Shown: positions 23,601 to 35,600 of the stretch, piece by piece
Numbering within the stretch: the stretch's first letter is position 1
Layout: the number at the start of each line of letters is the position of its first letter
Source of the DNA: Lichenostomus cassidix
Lineage: Eukaryota > Chordata > Aves > Passeriformes > Meliphagidae
DNA length: 64,000 bases
Reading direction: 5' to 3'
Assembly: GCA_008360975.2 (NCBI GenBank)
Contig: CM039211.1
Span: 22,168,943 to 22,232,942 of the forward strand
Program-made: the position numbers and the translations under genes
The notes under the pieces: model-generated
What the model was told of the DNA's origin: nothing
The model's database searches: none
What the model saw: the letters and a program-made list of their open reading frames with translations, nothing else

Positions 23601-26600
23601 TTAGCACTCAGTGTGAACAGCTTGTAATTCAAGTCAGACAGAAAGACTGAAACACTAAAGTCTTTTGTCTTTAAAATGACTGCAGCTGGTAGTGGTGTCT
23701 GCACTTTGTTGCTCCAAGAGCAATGGCTATGTGGCTTATCAAAACCTGTCTTAGACTTAAATTGCCACAGTGTTATGTCAGCTCTTGCTTTAATAAACAA
23801 TTCATAGCTGTTGCAAGAGATCCTGGCATGGGCATGGTTAAGTTTTACAGGCTGGGTGTGTTATATATTGCATTTACAGCTCTGAGCAGGCATGTAGAAT
23901 GCTGGAGGCATGCAAACAACGTGGGCAGGGGTTAGCAAAAGGTTGATGACTGTATGGAGGCTACACAGACACTGCTAGAGGTTTGCTTACTGTAAACCTT
24001 GAGAAACACTGTGTGTGCATCTGCTGGCTTTCACTGGCGTTGACAAATTGTCTTGGTTTTGCTTGGTCCAGTTTTTTGAGGGGGGGCACAAAGATGGCTA
24101 CTGTGTGTTGTGTGTGAAGGTTCTGGAAGTTTTCACCATGTCCAGTCAAGCCAAACTCTGATGGCTCTGAAAGTGATGGACATGCTGCCAGCCAAGTGTG
24201 AGCCAATTAGAGGTGCTAGTTATGCCTCTGTGAAAACATATTTAAGAAGAAATCAAATCAAAATAGTCACTCACTTCTTTTTAGCTAGAGAAGGAGAAGC
24301 AGGTGAGAACATGTGAGGGAAAACAACATGGAGACACCAAGGTCAGTGGAGAAGGTGGGGGAGGAGGTGCTCCAGGCGCCAGAGCTGAAAACCCTCTGCT
24401 AGCTGCGGTGAAGACCATGGGGGGAGCAGGTTGTCCCCCTGCAGCCCATGGAGGCCACAAGGATGCAGATATCTACCCACAGCCCATGCCAGAGGAGCAG
24501 GTGGATGTCTGGAGAAAACTGTGATCCAGTGGGAATCTCATACAGAGAGAAAGGCCTTGTCTTGCACCAGAGATGGAACAGCCTGGCCTCGGCTCAGAGT
24601 CTGCACCCCATGGACAAGGACTCACAAGAGTGCAGATTCGGGTGGGATGTTGCTTGTGAGATGTGACCCACGCCAAAGAAGGTCACAGAGGACTGTCTCC
24701 TGTGGGAGAGACCCCATGGCTCAGTAGAGGACTCCTGTCTTCCTGAGCACCAGAAGAAATTTCGGTGATGGACTGACCAAACCCCATACCCTGTCCCTCT
24801 GTGTTGCTGGTGGGAGGGAGGGGAGTGAGCAGAGAAACACTGTCTTAAGAGCTTGTTTTTACTTCTCATTATCTTTCCCTGACTCTGTTAGGTTAGGCAA
24901 TAAATCACTTTGCAGCTTTAAGTTTTTAGCCTATGTGGCCCGCAGTGTGTCTTTCTCCCCATTCCTTATCCCAAAACGAGTCCTTTGTGTATGTGTGTGT
25001 TAACTTTTGTTTCCCTCTCCTCTGCACAGCTGCGGCAGAGTAGAGTGGAGAGAGGAGATGTCATGGGTGCCTGGCATTTGGCCAGGGTCAAACCACAACA
25101 CAAATATGAAAGGTAGAAGATAAACTGACTATAAAAAAATTCACTAATGAAATCATATGCTGCCATGGGTTGATTGGGTGCTTTGACTGTTGAGAACACC
25201 GGTTTTTGGAAGTACACCTGTATTATCTCTGCTCTTTTTTTTTACCCCACAGATTTTGATGTGTCCAGAACATGAAATGGAGAGAGTAAACATGTACTGT
25301 GAAATCTGCAGAAGGCCTGTTTGTCATCTTTGTAAACTGGGTGGAAGTCATGCAAACCACAGAGTAACAACCATGAGCACTGCCTACAAAACCCTTAAGG
25401 TAAAAGTAAATATCATTGGACCTGGCCTTAAGAAGGGGAAGAGTACTTCTGATGTAAGGGCAAACTTCCTCTGGCTGGAAGCCAGCCAGGCTGTGTGTTT
25501 AGGAGACCCTGAACTAGTCTTGAGACCTGTTGTGCAATATTGGTTAATGTATGTATTAGTGTGATGTAGGGTGTGTCTAAAAAACTAAACTGCATTTGCT
25601 ATGATGCTTGAAATATAACCCCTTAAAAGTGCTTTCACCTTATTTTACCTAACTGTACAGCAGTACAGACAATACAGAAGGTATAAGCAGTGAATACTTT
25701 ACAGTCAATTTTTTTTAATGTAAGTGTTCGGGTAGCTTGTGATAGCTGATACTTGAGTAGCACTCCTGAAAAAGTAGCATCTGAAGTATCTGTTGAGACT
25801 TTGTATGTTTCTGATGCTGTTTATTTCCTAAGCACAGCACAATAGGGAAGACTTGCAAACATCAATTTGTTATTAAAGACTGCACCTACTTCCTCTTTTT
25901 CCTTTTCTTCCTCTCTTCCTCACAGGAGGAAAAAAAAAAAAGGAAGAAAAAAAAAAACCCCATAAAACCAAAGACCAGACTAGCCTGCCTTGTGCTCTTG
26001 GTCTCCTCACCAGTGTGCAAGGCTTTTCCTGTACAACTGCTTAACTCCTGTATAACTCTTGCAGCTAAGGAAGTGCAGAGACATTCATAAGTCTGTGATT
26101 TGAACTACTCCTTTTTCTAGCAACTCTTACTACAAATGTGTTAATAACTAACAAATTCCTTCTGTAAGTTTGACGTCCAGAAGCCTCATGTTCCTAACTT
26201 AAGAGCAGGTGACTGCTGGGTGACTGGGGAAGAATGAGCCAGCTGACACTGTTAGGTCTTGTCCTTTAGAGGCTGTGCCACCAGTGTTGCTCACAGTCGC
26301 CTTGCAGTCACCGCAGGTCACCAAACAATTCCCCACAGGCTTGCTGCTCATAACTGGTGTCAGGCTGTTGTCCTTGTGGCTAGATAAACTAAGGACTAGC
26401 TGCATGACCTGCCTGTGCTGGTTGTCACTTTGTGTGAGATAACCTGTTCTTACTGTTTTGCTTCAACAGGAGAAGCTTTCAAAAGATATTGAGTACCTCA
26501 TCAGTAAGGAGAGCCAGGTGAAAGCTCACATCACACAGCTGGATCTGCTGCTGAAAGAAACAGAGGTAAGAGTGTGTCAGAGATTGAAATAGTTCATGCC

Positions 26601-29600
26601 TCAAACATTGATACAAAGTTTTGCCCATTATAACAAAAACTGTATAAAGAAGGTACAACCAGAGAAGCCTCCCTGAAGATACTTGGACTCTGGAGTGTAA
26701 GTTAAGCTGCTGACATGAGATACTATTGTTCAGTCAGGCCTAGGGAGAAACAAACAAGGCTGAGGGAAAGGAATGCATCTGCAGGAGAGCCAAACACAGT
26801 AGAGATTCATGGCTATATTTGGGGTAGGGGAGACCACAGCCCACAGAAGCCAGGTTTACACAGGCTCCCCCGGCAGTGGGGCGCAGGGGCAGGAGGTTGA
26901 TCTCTGGTCTGAGGCAATAAGCACCCATCCTTGCTTACACAAACTGGCCCAGCTGTGGAACCCTCAGCCCCACAGCCACATCCACAGGGCATTCACGTGA
27001 GAGGTAGCAGAGGGGGTGTCATAATCTATCAAAGACCCCCAAACTGCTCCCCAGAGCCCTTGCACCACAGGACTGCAGGTGATGCAACAGATCCAGAGTC
27101 CATTGGAAAAGAATGCCCCTCTTCACCAGGGGGACATGCCTGGACATTGCCACCCAGCCTGAGTGTATATTAACCCATGAGATTCTATACTTTTTGGGGG
27201 GACCATCATCACCAAGAAGACCAGCTGGAGAGGATCAACAAAACATTGTTGAGATCCACAGGTGGTGATATTTTTCTTATTCTGCCGCAGTCACTCTCTT
27301 TCTGTCCCCCTACCTCTTTTCCTACTTCTCTCTTTCTCTCCATTCCTCTCTCTCTCTCTCTCTCTCTCATATTTACTATCAAATAAAACTCATACTATTG
27401 ACTGCCATATGGTCTTGTTTGCACCCTAATTTGGGCAGAGGCACAGGTTGTCTGGGGTTGGCCTTTGTAGAGACATAGCAAGGACTCAAAACTGTTTCCA
27501 GTGAAGTGTTTCAAACTTTGGTTTTTTTCAGTTAAGTGGTAAAACAATTTTTGAATAGTTTATGTGAGTTTATGTGAGTACACACATGGTGAGACCTAGT
27601 CCTGCCAATGTGGAAAACATACAGAAGGAAGTTCATTTTTGCCTGCTGCTGTAAATTTAAGTGAAATAAAACTTACTTAATACCTTTACCAAAACAAGTA
27701 GATTAGACTTAGGGAATTCATGTATTAATGATGGTGCACTATTAATGCTGCCTGTTTACCTTGACAAAGTCAGGGCCAAATCTCCTTGCAGAAGAGTCAC
27801 AGCTGGAAACTCACATACCAGCTGAAAAAATGATGGCACAAATTTCAGAAGCTCCTGGTACTGGTGTATCTTGATTACAGATTGCCTCTGTGCTTTGCAG
27901 TTCCTTTTATCCAGGGCAGTAGTGAGAGGTGGCACTACAGTTCAGAGGGTGCACATGAGAAGCTGGGCTGCACCTGCAGTTCAGGGTGATTGGGGAAGAT
28001 GGAAGAGCATCTAGCTCTTGGGCATGAAGACTTCAGAGACCGATTTGTTTTTACAGTGCTTTTTCTTGAGCTATGTAGATAAATGTAATGCATAACTTGA
28101 GACATAATCAGAGGAATATTTCCCTGCTCTTCATTCTCTGTTAAGGACAGCAAATGCTGACTAGCTTGGGTGCTGTGCTCATTTCATTTTCAATGCTGAA
28201 TAGCATAACAAAGCTCATTAGTCTTGTCTGTCAAATGGATGACTAGATTTACTGTGATGTCTTGAACAGCCTTAAGAATGTTTCTGAACAGAGCCACAGT
28301 GATATAGAATCTGTCTAAAATGTCTTTTGTTTGCTCCTAGTGCAACAGTGAAAGAGCTAAACAAGAGGCATCTCAGAGTTTTGAGAAATTGTATCATGTC
28401 CTGGAAGAGAAGAAATCTGCAGCTCTTAGGGCAATTGAAACTTCTAAGAATATAAGGCTGGAAAAACTGCAGACACAAGTGGAAGAATACCAAGGGCTCC
28501 TGGAAAATAATGGCCTTGTAGGATATGCTCAAGAAGTGCTTAAAGAAACTGATCCCTCCTGTTTTGTTCAAACAGCAAAACAACTTCATGTCAGGTATCT
28601 TAAATATCTTCTGTTTGAGGTGCAGTTACTTTTTCCTGAAGTCTGTGCAGTTGTATTCTTCACAGAGCAGTACCATGCACTGCAGAGGCTTGGGGGATGG
28701 TCCTGGTGATGTTCAGTTGGAATTCCTGCATTAGACTGTGCGTTAGGAAGCCCCACTCAGGAGAGGAGGGCTCTTGTCCTGCCGTAATGCCTAGTCTTGT
28801 TCAGTGGGACTGCAGTGGAAGGATAGTCTGTTCAGCTCCCTAACAAAGTCCTTTTCTCAGAGATTGTATCAGGTGCTTGCAAGTTAATCTAGCAGGTAGG
28901 TCTCTTCTGGCTTTAATCTTTGTGTTCTCTACTAGTGCTTCACATCAGTTTTGTTCTTTGATCTTTGTGTTCTCTACTAGTGCTTCACGTCAGTTTTGTT
29001 CTTTGAACATAATGCTCTAAATTGTTTAAATGCTTTGCCAACTGAATGGTTACCTGTTCATTATCTTTACACTGATGTACAAAAGGCCTTTAAATTTTGC
29101 ATTTGAAAACCTTTCTAGAGAAATAAAAATTTCTGGGAGACATCAGCAAGTACATGAAAGCAGACTTTTTTCTAAAGCAAAACCTAGCATTTTTACTTTT
29201 AAGGAATGTCCACTTGAATTGCCTTTTCTCTCTTGTGCCATCCTGCTTGTTCTGTCTTTTCAGAATCCAAAAAGCTACCGAGTCTCTGAAGAGCTTTAGG
29301 CCAGCAGCTGAAACTACTTTTGAAGACTTTGTGGTGGACACTGCCAAGCAAGAAGACATTCTTGGCGACTTGTCTTTCCATTCCAGTGGTAAATTCTGAG
29401 AGCATCAGGTCTTTTTCAAGTTTCAGCTTTAAGGACTTCTCTAGAGAAAGGCAAAACTTGCACAGGGCAGCAGTTGCAGACCTCAGTCTTGAGACTTGCA
29501 TTGTCCCTTCTGTCTCTGTGATCCAGAAAGCATTACCTGACAGCAGTGTTAGCTTCAGCATTCATAAAGGAGCTAACATGACTTTGCCTTCGGTACCAGT

Positions 29601-32600
29601 TTGCACTGGCTTCCAAAATATTGTCAGTCTTCCTAAAAGCTTTTTATTGCATGACAGAAAAGGATAGTTTTTAATACACTTTTTTCCCTAGCTGCCAGGA
29701 AAAAAAATGCTCAAGCCTTTCAAAGTAAAAACAGAAAATAGGGGATTTATTTAAGTTTATGAGTGGAGAACTGTCCTCATCTGCTGCCTTTAACTGAGTT
29801 GAGTCAGATTCCCTTTTTAAACAGTGCTATAGCCACCCAACAAAGGGTTTGTGTCTTGGTTTAAAACAGTTTTAAGAGGTGGACACTTTAAAATGTGTTT
29901 TCTCCCCATATAGTTTTAACCAATCACTTTCCACCAATAAGGAAAAACAAATATGAGTAGGTAGAAGTGTAAAAATAACAAAATTTACAAAAACCACGAA
30001 TAGCAGTGGGCCACAAATAACAGTAATAGTCCCTAGTTATAAAGTGGCTGAATTCTCACGGGGCATAGATAGATATGGAATACAGTAACATTTTGGGTTA
30101 CCTAGGACTGGTTGTATGGTTAACTCTAAAACAGCATGTATCTAAATTTCAGAGTTTTTTCCCTCGTGTGTTCCAGGTCTAGAAATACCAGAAATCAATG
30201 AGGAGCAGAGCAGAATGTACAACCAAGCTCTGATCAGTTGGGAATGCCCTGGGAAGACAGATTCAGCTGATATCTATGTTCTTGAGTATCATAAGCTTAA
30301 CAGGGAAGAGGAGAGTGTGACATGGCAGAAGGCTGAAGTTTGTGGCAAGAGCAAAGTATTATCTGATCTTGATGTCGACAGCAGCTATGCCTTTAGAGTT
30401 CGAGGATACAAAGGGTCCATCTGTAGCCCTTGGAGCCGAGAAGTTATTTTGCGTACTCCTCCAGCTCCAGGTATGGGATATTCTTATGTCCATCAGTGAA
30501 AGCAGTTTCCAGTAGCTCCCAGATGTCTCCTACACTGTTACCAGCTGCATAAATGTTTAGAAGCACTGTCAAAGGTTAAGTAGGTAACATACAGAGACTG
30601 TTAGTTTGCATGACACTCCTGGTAGCCTTTAGAAATGAGAAATTCTAATGCTGGTGTGACTTGAAATGACATAGTTTGTAAGCATAGAAGGCCAAATACA
30701 TAACTAAGAATAATTTTTTTGGGATACTGTTTTTCAGTTTTCAGTTTTCTTTTTGATGACAAATGTGGGTACAACAATGAGCACCTCCAGCTGAACCTAA
30801 GAAGAACCTCTGTGGAAAGTTGGGCGGGATTTCCTCTGCTGCTGGGATCTGAGCGACTGCAGGTTGGATGCTACACAACCCTGGATTACATCATTGGCGA
30901 CACTGGGATTGCCAAAGGAAAGCACTTCTGGGCTTTTCGTGTGGAAGCCTGTTCATACCTGGTGAAAGTGGGAGTTGTTCCTAGCAACAAGATACAGAAA
31001 TTGTTCCACAATACCCATGACGTGACCAGTCCAAGGTAAATTGCAGACTCTTGCTTAATGCATGTTTTACATAAGAAGATGGCCTTTTAAAAAAGTAAAT
31101 TAAGAGCAAGTCTGGTCTCAGTTAGTACACAAGATAAACCTAACCAGTGAAAAGTTTGAAGGATATGGTATAAGCAGGTTGTCCTGTTTATCTCTTACTC
31201 CTAGCAGAAAGCTGTCCTGGTTATCCAGAGTCCTATTTTATTTCTTTTTGGGAAAGAAATTAGATTCCTAATTTCTAATTAGATTCCTAATCCCTATAGA
31301 TGCCAGGGAATGTCAGTTAAAGCAAGGTTATAAATAAGTGTAAGTTGTGAGATTGAAGCAATGCTTAGTTATCAGTGGTAAGACTCTGCCTTAATGTCCT
31401 TAGCATACAAAGTTGGCAGCCTTTTGGCTCTACAGTGTTCAGTGTACAGCAAAAACCACTGCAAAATATACATACTTATATGTTTTTGTAGTAGTTTGTG
31501 TCACAGTGGATTCCAAGTCACTGTCTTACCCCAGGCTACATGCTTACATACTGTATGGGAGTGCTACTGAGCACAAGCCAAAGTACAGTGGATGAACCAG
31601 TAAAAAGATTTGCATCTCTCAATTACAGTTGTAGCAATCCTGGATGTGTGAAGGAGCTGCAGTCAGGGAGGCTGTCTCCTGGGGACTCCTTCAGAAATTT
31701 AGCAAATGTTTGGCTTCCTCCTGTATAACACACAGAAAATGTGTCAGCACAATCTTGAGCTGCTTAGAGCCAGATGGAGCCTTTTGCAAAGTGAGAAATT
31801 AGATCTAAATTTCCTGATTCCTTTTTTCCTTCTCCAGATAGATATCTGCAAAACTTTAGCTGACACAGAAACAACTGCCCATACAAGCAGCCCAAAACTG
31901 AAATCCTAGGTAGGGAATGTCTGTACTGAAGAAGGTGTGCTTCTCCCTGTGTCTTTATCTGGGGACAGAGGTGGGGGGAAGAGCACGTCAACTGAGCAAA
32001 TATGTCTGCAGACTCTTCAGTAACCATTTCAGAAACTGCAGGGGAAGTCTTCAGACAGAGCACTTAAGAAAAAGCCCCAGAACTTAAACCACTAAAATGC
32101 TACCTTTCATATTGAGAATTTTAAAGATACTGTAACATAGCAGCAGCATGGAAAACTCAAAGGACACGATCTTGTCTGTAAGGACTGGTCATATTTGCTG
32201 AGTTACTTCTCAAGTTAACTAATTTACTATACATGTAGGTTCATTAATGATTGCCTAGCATAAGTACATTTAGATGCATCCACTCCTTAGTAAAGCCTAA
32301 GCAAAAATCTTTTAGAGCTAAGGCAAAGGAAAAAGGGTATGGCCAATGGAAGCAAGGTTGGGCAACCTGGGAGAAATACAGAGATGCTGATTGACGCTTG
32401 AGGGAGAAAATGCATGTCGCCAAAGCCCAGCTGCAGTTGAAACTGGCCAGAACTGTGGGGAACAATAAAAATAGCTTTTTAAAATATGTTAATAGCAAAA
32501 GGCAGTCAGAAATACCAATGGCATGTTAGAGGATGAGGATAGTCACCTCACTAACAGGGACAGAGACAAGATAGGGATGTTTAATGTGTTATTGACCTTG

Positions 32601-35600
32601 ATTTTCAACACCAGCAATGGGCTTTGGGGGTTCCAGAGCTTGAGGACCACATCTGTGAGGATGATAAACTCCCAGCCAACCTCAAAATTTTCCAGGATTT
32701 GATGTTCCACCTGACTCCCCATAAGTCTGTGGGACTTGATGAGATTCATCCTCAGGTACTGAGCTGCCTGATACCATTGTGAGACCTCTTCAGAGGTACC
32801 AGTCAACTGGCAAATGTTGTCCCAGTTTTCAAGAATGGCAGGAAGGATGTTGTCCAAGTTTTCAAGAATGGCCTGGTAACTACAGGCCTGTCAGTCTCCC
32901 TTCAGTGACTGGGAAATTTACAGAAAACAGTATTCTGAGAATTACTGAACAACACCTGAAGGACAAAGCAGTCACCGGGGAAAAGTCCTGTTTGAAAAGC
33001 TTACTTTCTTTTAATGACAAAGGTAACCCACTGAGTTGACCAGGGGAAGCCAGTAGGTGTAATCTCTTTTGATTTCAGTAAAGCTTTGATGGTGTCTCTC
33101 ACGGGATCCTTCTGGAGAAGCTGTCCAGTACACAGATGGGTAAACACATCATGTGCAGGGTGAGCAACTGGATCACAGACAGGCACAAGTGGTTACAGTG
33201 AATGGGGTGACATCACACTGGTGACTGTAACTGGTGGGGTTCCACAGGGCTCCATCCTCAGCCCTGTGTTCTTCAACATCTTCATAAAGGACGTGTACAC
33301 AGAACTGCAAGGGTTACTAAGCAAATTCACAGATGATGTGAACCTGGGTAGAGCTGTTGACTCCTTTGAGGTCAGGGAAGCCCTGCAGAGAGACCTCAAC
33401 AAAGGAGAGGACTGGGCAATCACCAGCCATATGAAATTCAACAAGGGAAAGCACTGGATTCTGCACCAGGGATGGGACAACCGTGGATGTATAGACAGAC
33501 TGGGGAATGAGAGTCTGGAGAGCAGAAATGAGTGCAGGAAAGGGACCTGGGTGTCCTGGTTGATGACAAGATGAACATGAGTCAGCAGTGCCCTGGCAGC
33601 CAGGAGGGTCACTCATGTCCTGGGGGATATCAGGCACAGCATGGCCAGCTGGGCAAGGGAGAGGATTGTCCTGCTCTGCTCTGCACTGGGGCAGCCTCAC
33701 CTCCAGTGCTGGGGGCAGTTTTGGGTACCACAATATAAGAAAGATATTAAGCTGTTAGAGAGCATCCAGAGGAGGGCCATGAAGATTTTGAAGCGTCTGG
33801 AGGAGAAGGAGCAACTGAAGTCACTTGGCTTGTGCACTTTGGGTAAGAGGAGACTGAGGGGAAGTGGAGAGGCAGAGACTGATCTCTTCTCTTTGATGAC
33901 CATTGACAGGACCCAAAGGAATGGCACAAAACTTCCATGGGAGGTTTAGGCTGAATATTTGGAAAAGGTTTTTCACCCAGAGGTGTGGTTGGACACTGGA
34001 GCATGCTCCCCAGAGAAGTAGTTACAGCACCATCCTTCCAGAACTCAAGAGGTGTTTGGACAATGCTGTCAGGCTCATGGTGTTGACTCTTGGGGTTTTT
34101 GTGTGCAGGGCCAGGACTTGTACTTTGATGTTCTTGTTGGTTTCCTTCTAATTCAGGATATTCTATGATTTTTTTACTCCACAAGTTTTTTTGGGTGATC
34201 ATGTGGTGTTGCCTGTCTTAGAAAAATGTTTTCTCCAGTTGTGGTGGTTTTGATTGGCCCAAAACATCAGTAAAGTATTTTTAACATCTAGGAGAAATTT
34301 GGACCCCTCGGAAACTGTTGTGGTAGGCCTGGGGAGGTGTCTGAGGAGTGGGGTGTGGCACAAAGATGGCTCCTGTGTGTCCTGAGTGCAAGTTCTGGAA
34401 GTTTTTACATCAAGTCCAGCAGAGCCAATCTCTGATGGCTCTGAAGGTGATGGACGTGCTACCGGCCAAGTTTGAAGTTTGGGCCAATTGGAGGTGCTGG
34501 TTACGCCTCTGTGAAAACATATTTAAGAAGAAATCAAAACAAGCAGGCACACACTTCTTTCACTTCTTTGTAATTGGAAGAGGAAGAGGTGGAGGTGAAA
34601 ATATGTGAGGGAGAACAGCATGGAGATTGCCAAGGTCAGTGAAGAAGGGGGGGAAGGGGTGCTTCGGTGCCTGGAGCTTTCTGCTAGCCGTGGTGAAAGC
34701 TATGGGGGAGCAAGAAGTTTCTCCTGCAGCCCATGGAGTCCATAAGGATGCAGAAATCCACCCACAGCCCACTCCAGAGGAGCAGGTGGATGCCTGGAAA
34801 AGACTGTGAACCAGTGGGAGTCTCATCTAAGAGTTAAAACTGCAAAGGCCTTGACTGGGAGAGAAAGGCCTTGCTCCTGGCATGGAAGCAGCCTAGCCTC
34901 AGCTCAGGAGAGGCTGCACAGCACCTTACGGACAAAAGAATTCATGTTGCAGCAGAATTTCGGGTGGGATGTTGCTCATGAGATTGGACCCATGCCAAAG
35001 AAGTTCCTAGAGGACTGTCTCTCGTGGGAAGGACACCTGGCTAAGTAGAGAACCTCTTTTCCTGATTGGACTGACCAGAGGACCCCTCAACCTGCCTCTG
35101 TCTGTGTTGCTGGTTTGGAAAGAGGGAAGGGGGGTGAGTGCAGAAACTGCTTCTTAAGAGGGTGGGTGTGAGAGCAGAAAAAAACTGTCTGAAGAGAGAG
35201 AGAAACAAGTAGAAATAAAGAGTATTTGTAGTAGAAGAATTGTAGTGATGAATAAATTTGAGAATCTGCTCTGTGGACTGAAAAGAGACCCTACATCCTG
35301 CCCCCCTACCCAGCTTGTTGATTGTAAAGGAGGAAAGGGGGTGAATACTATAAGTTCGTAAGAGGGAGGGGGGGAGTGAACAAAATAATGTATGAAAACT
35401 TTATTTTTGCCTTGCATTTATCCTCCTATTCTGTTAGGTAATTAAATCACCTTCTTTGCAACGTTAAGCTTGGAGCCTGGTTGCCGTCTTTTCGTGTGTC
35501 CTCCTGGCAATGTCCTATCTCAAATCCATGACACCAGTTCACATCACTGATCCCACTTCAGAATTTGACAAAAGCACGTTTTTTTTCTGTTGCAGGTATG

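Larger units (their letters stand above)
20497..25252 (+). other. Intron 3
   Basis: About 4.8 kb. It holds a tRNA-Ile-type SINE (20791-20932), a probable minus-strand LTR (about 21909-22290) and a full solo LTR (24049-25100). The remaining DNA shows no gene. The exon 4 acceptor is preceded by a strong T-rich tract. Confidence 0.75.

Noticed and set aside
33221..33574. A 117-codon + strand frame as a host gene
   Set aside because: It begins with the CR1 motif [16 protein letters not shown] and belongs to the dead LINE in intron 9.
24049..35533. The two similar LTRs at 24.0 and 34.2 kb as the ends of one provirus
   Set aside because: Each has its own target duplication (CAAAT and CCAGT), and TRIM36 exons 4-9 lie between them.
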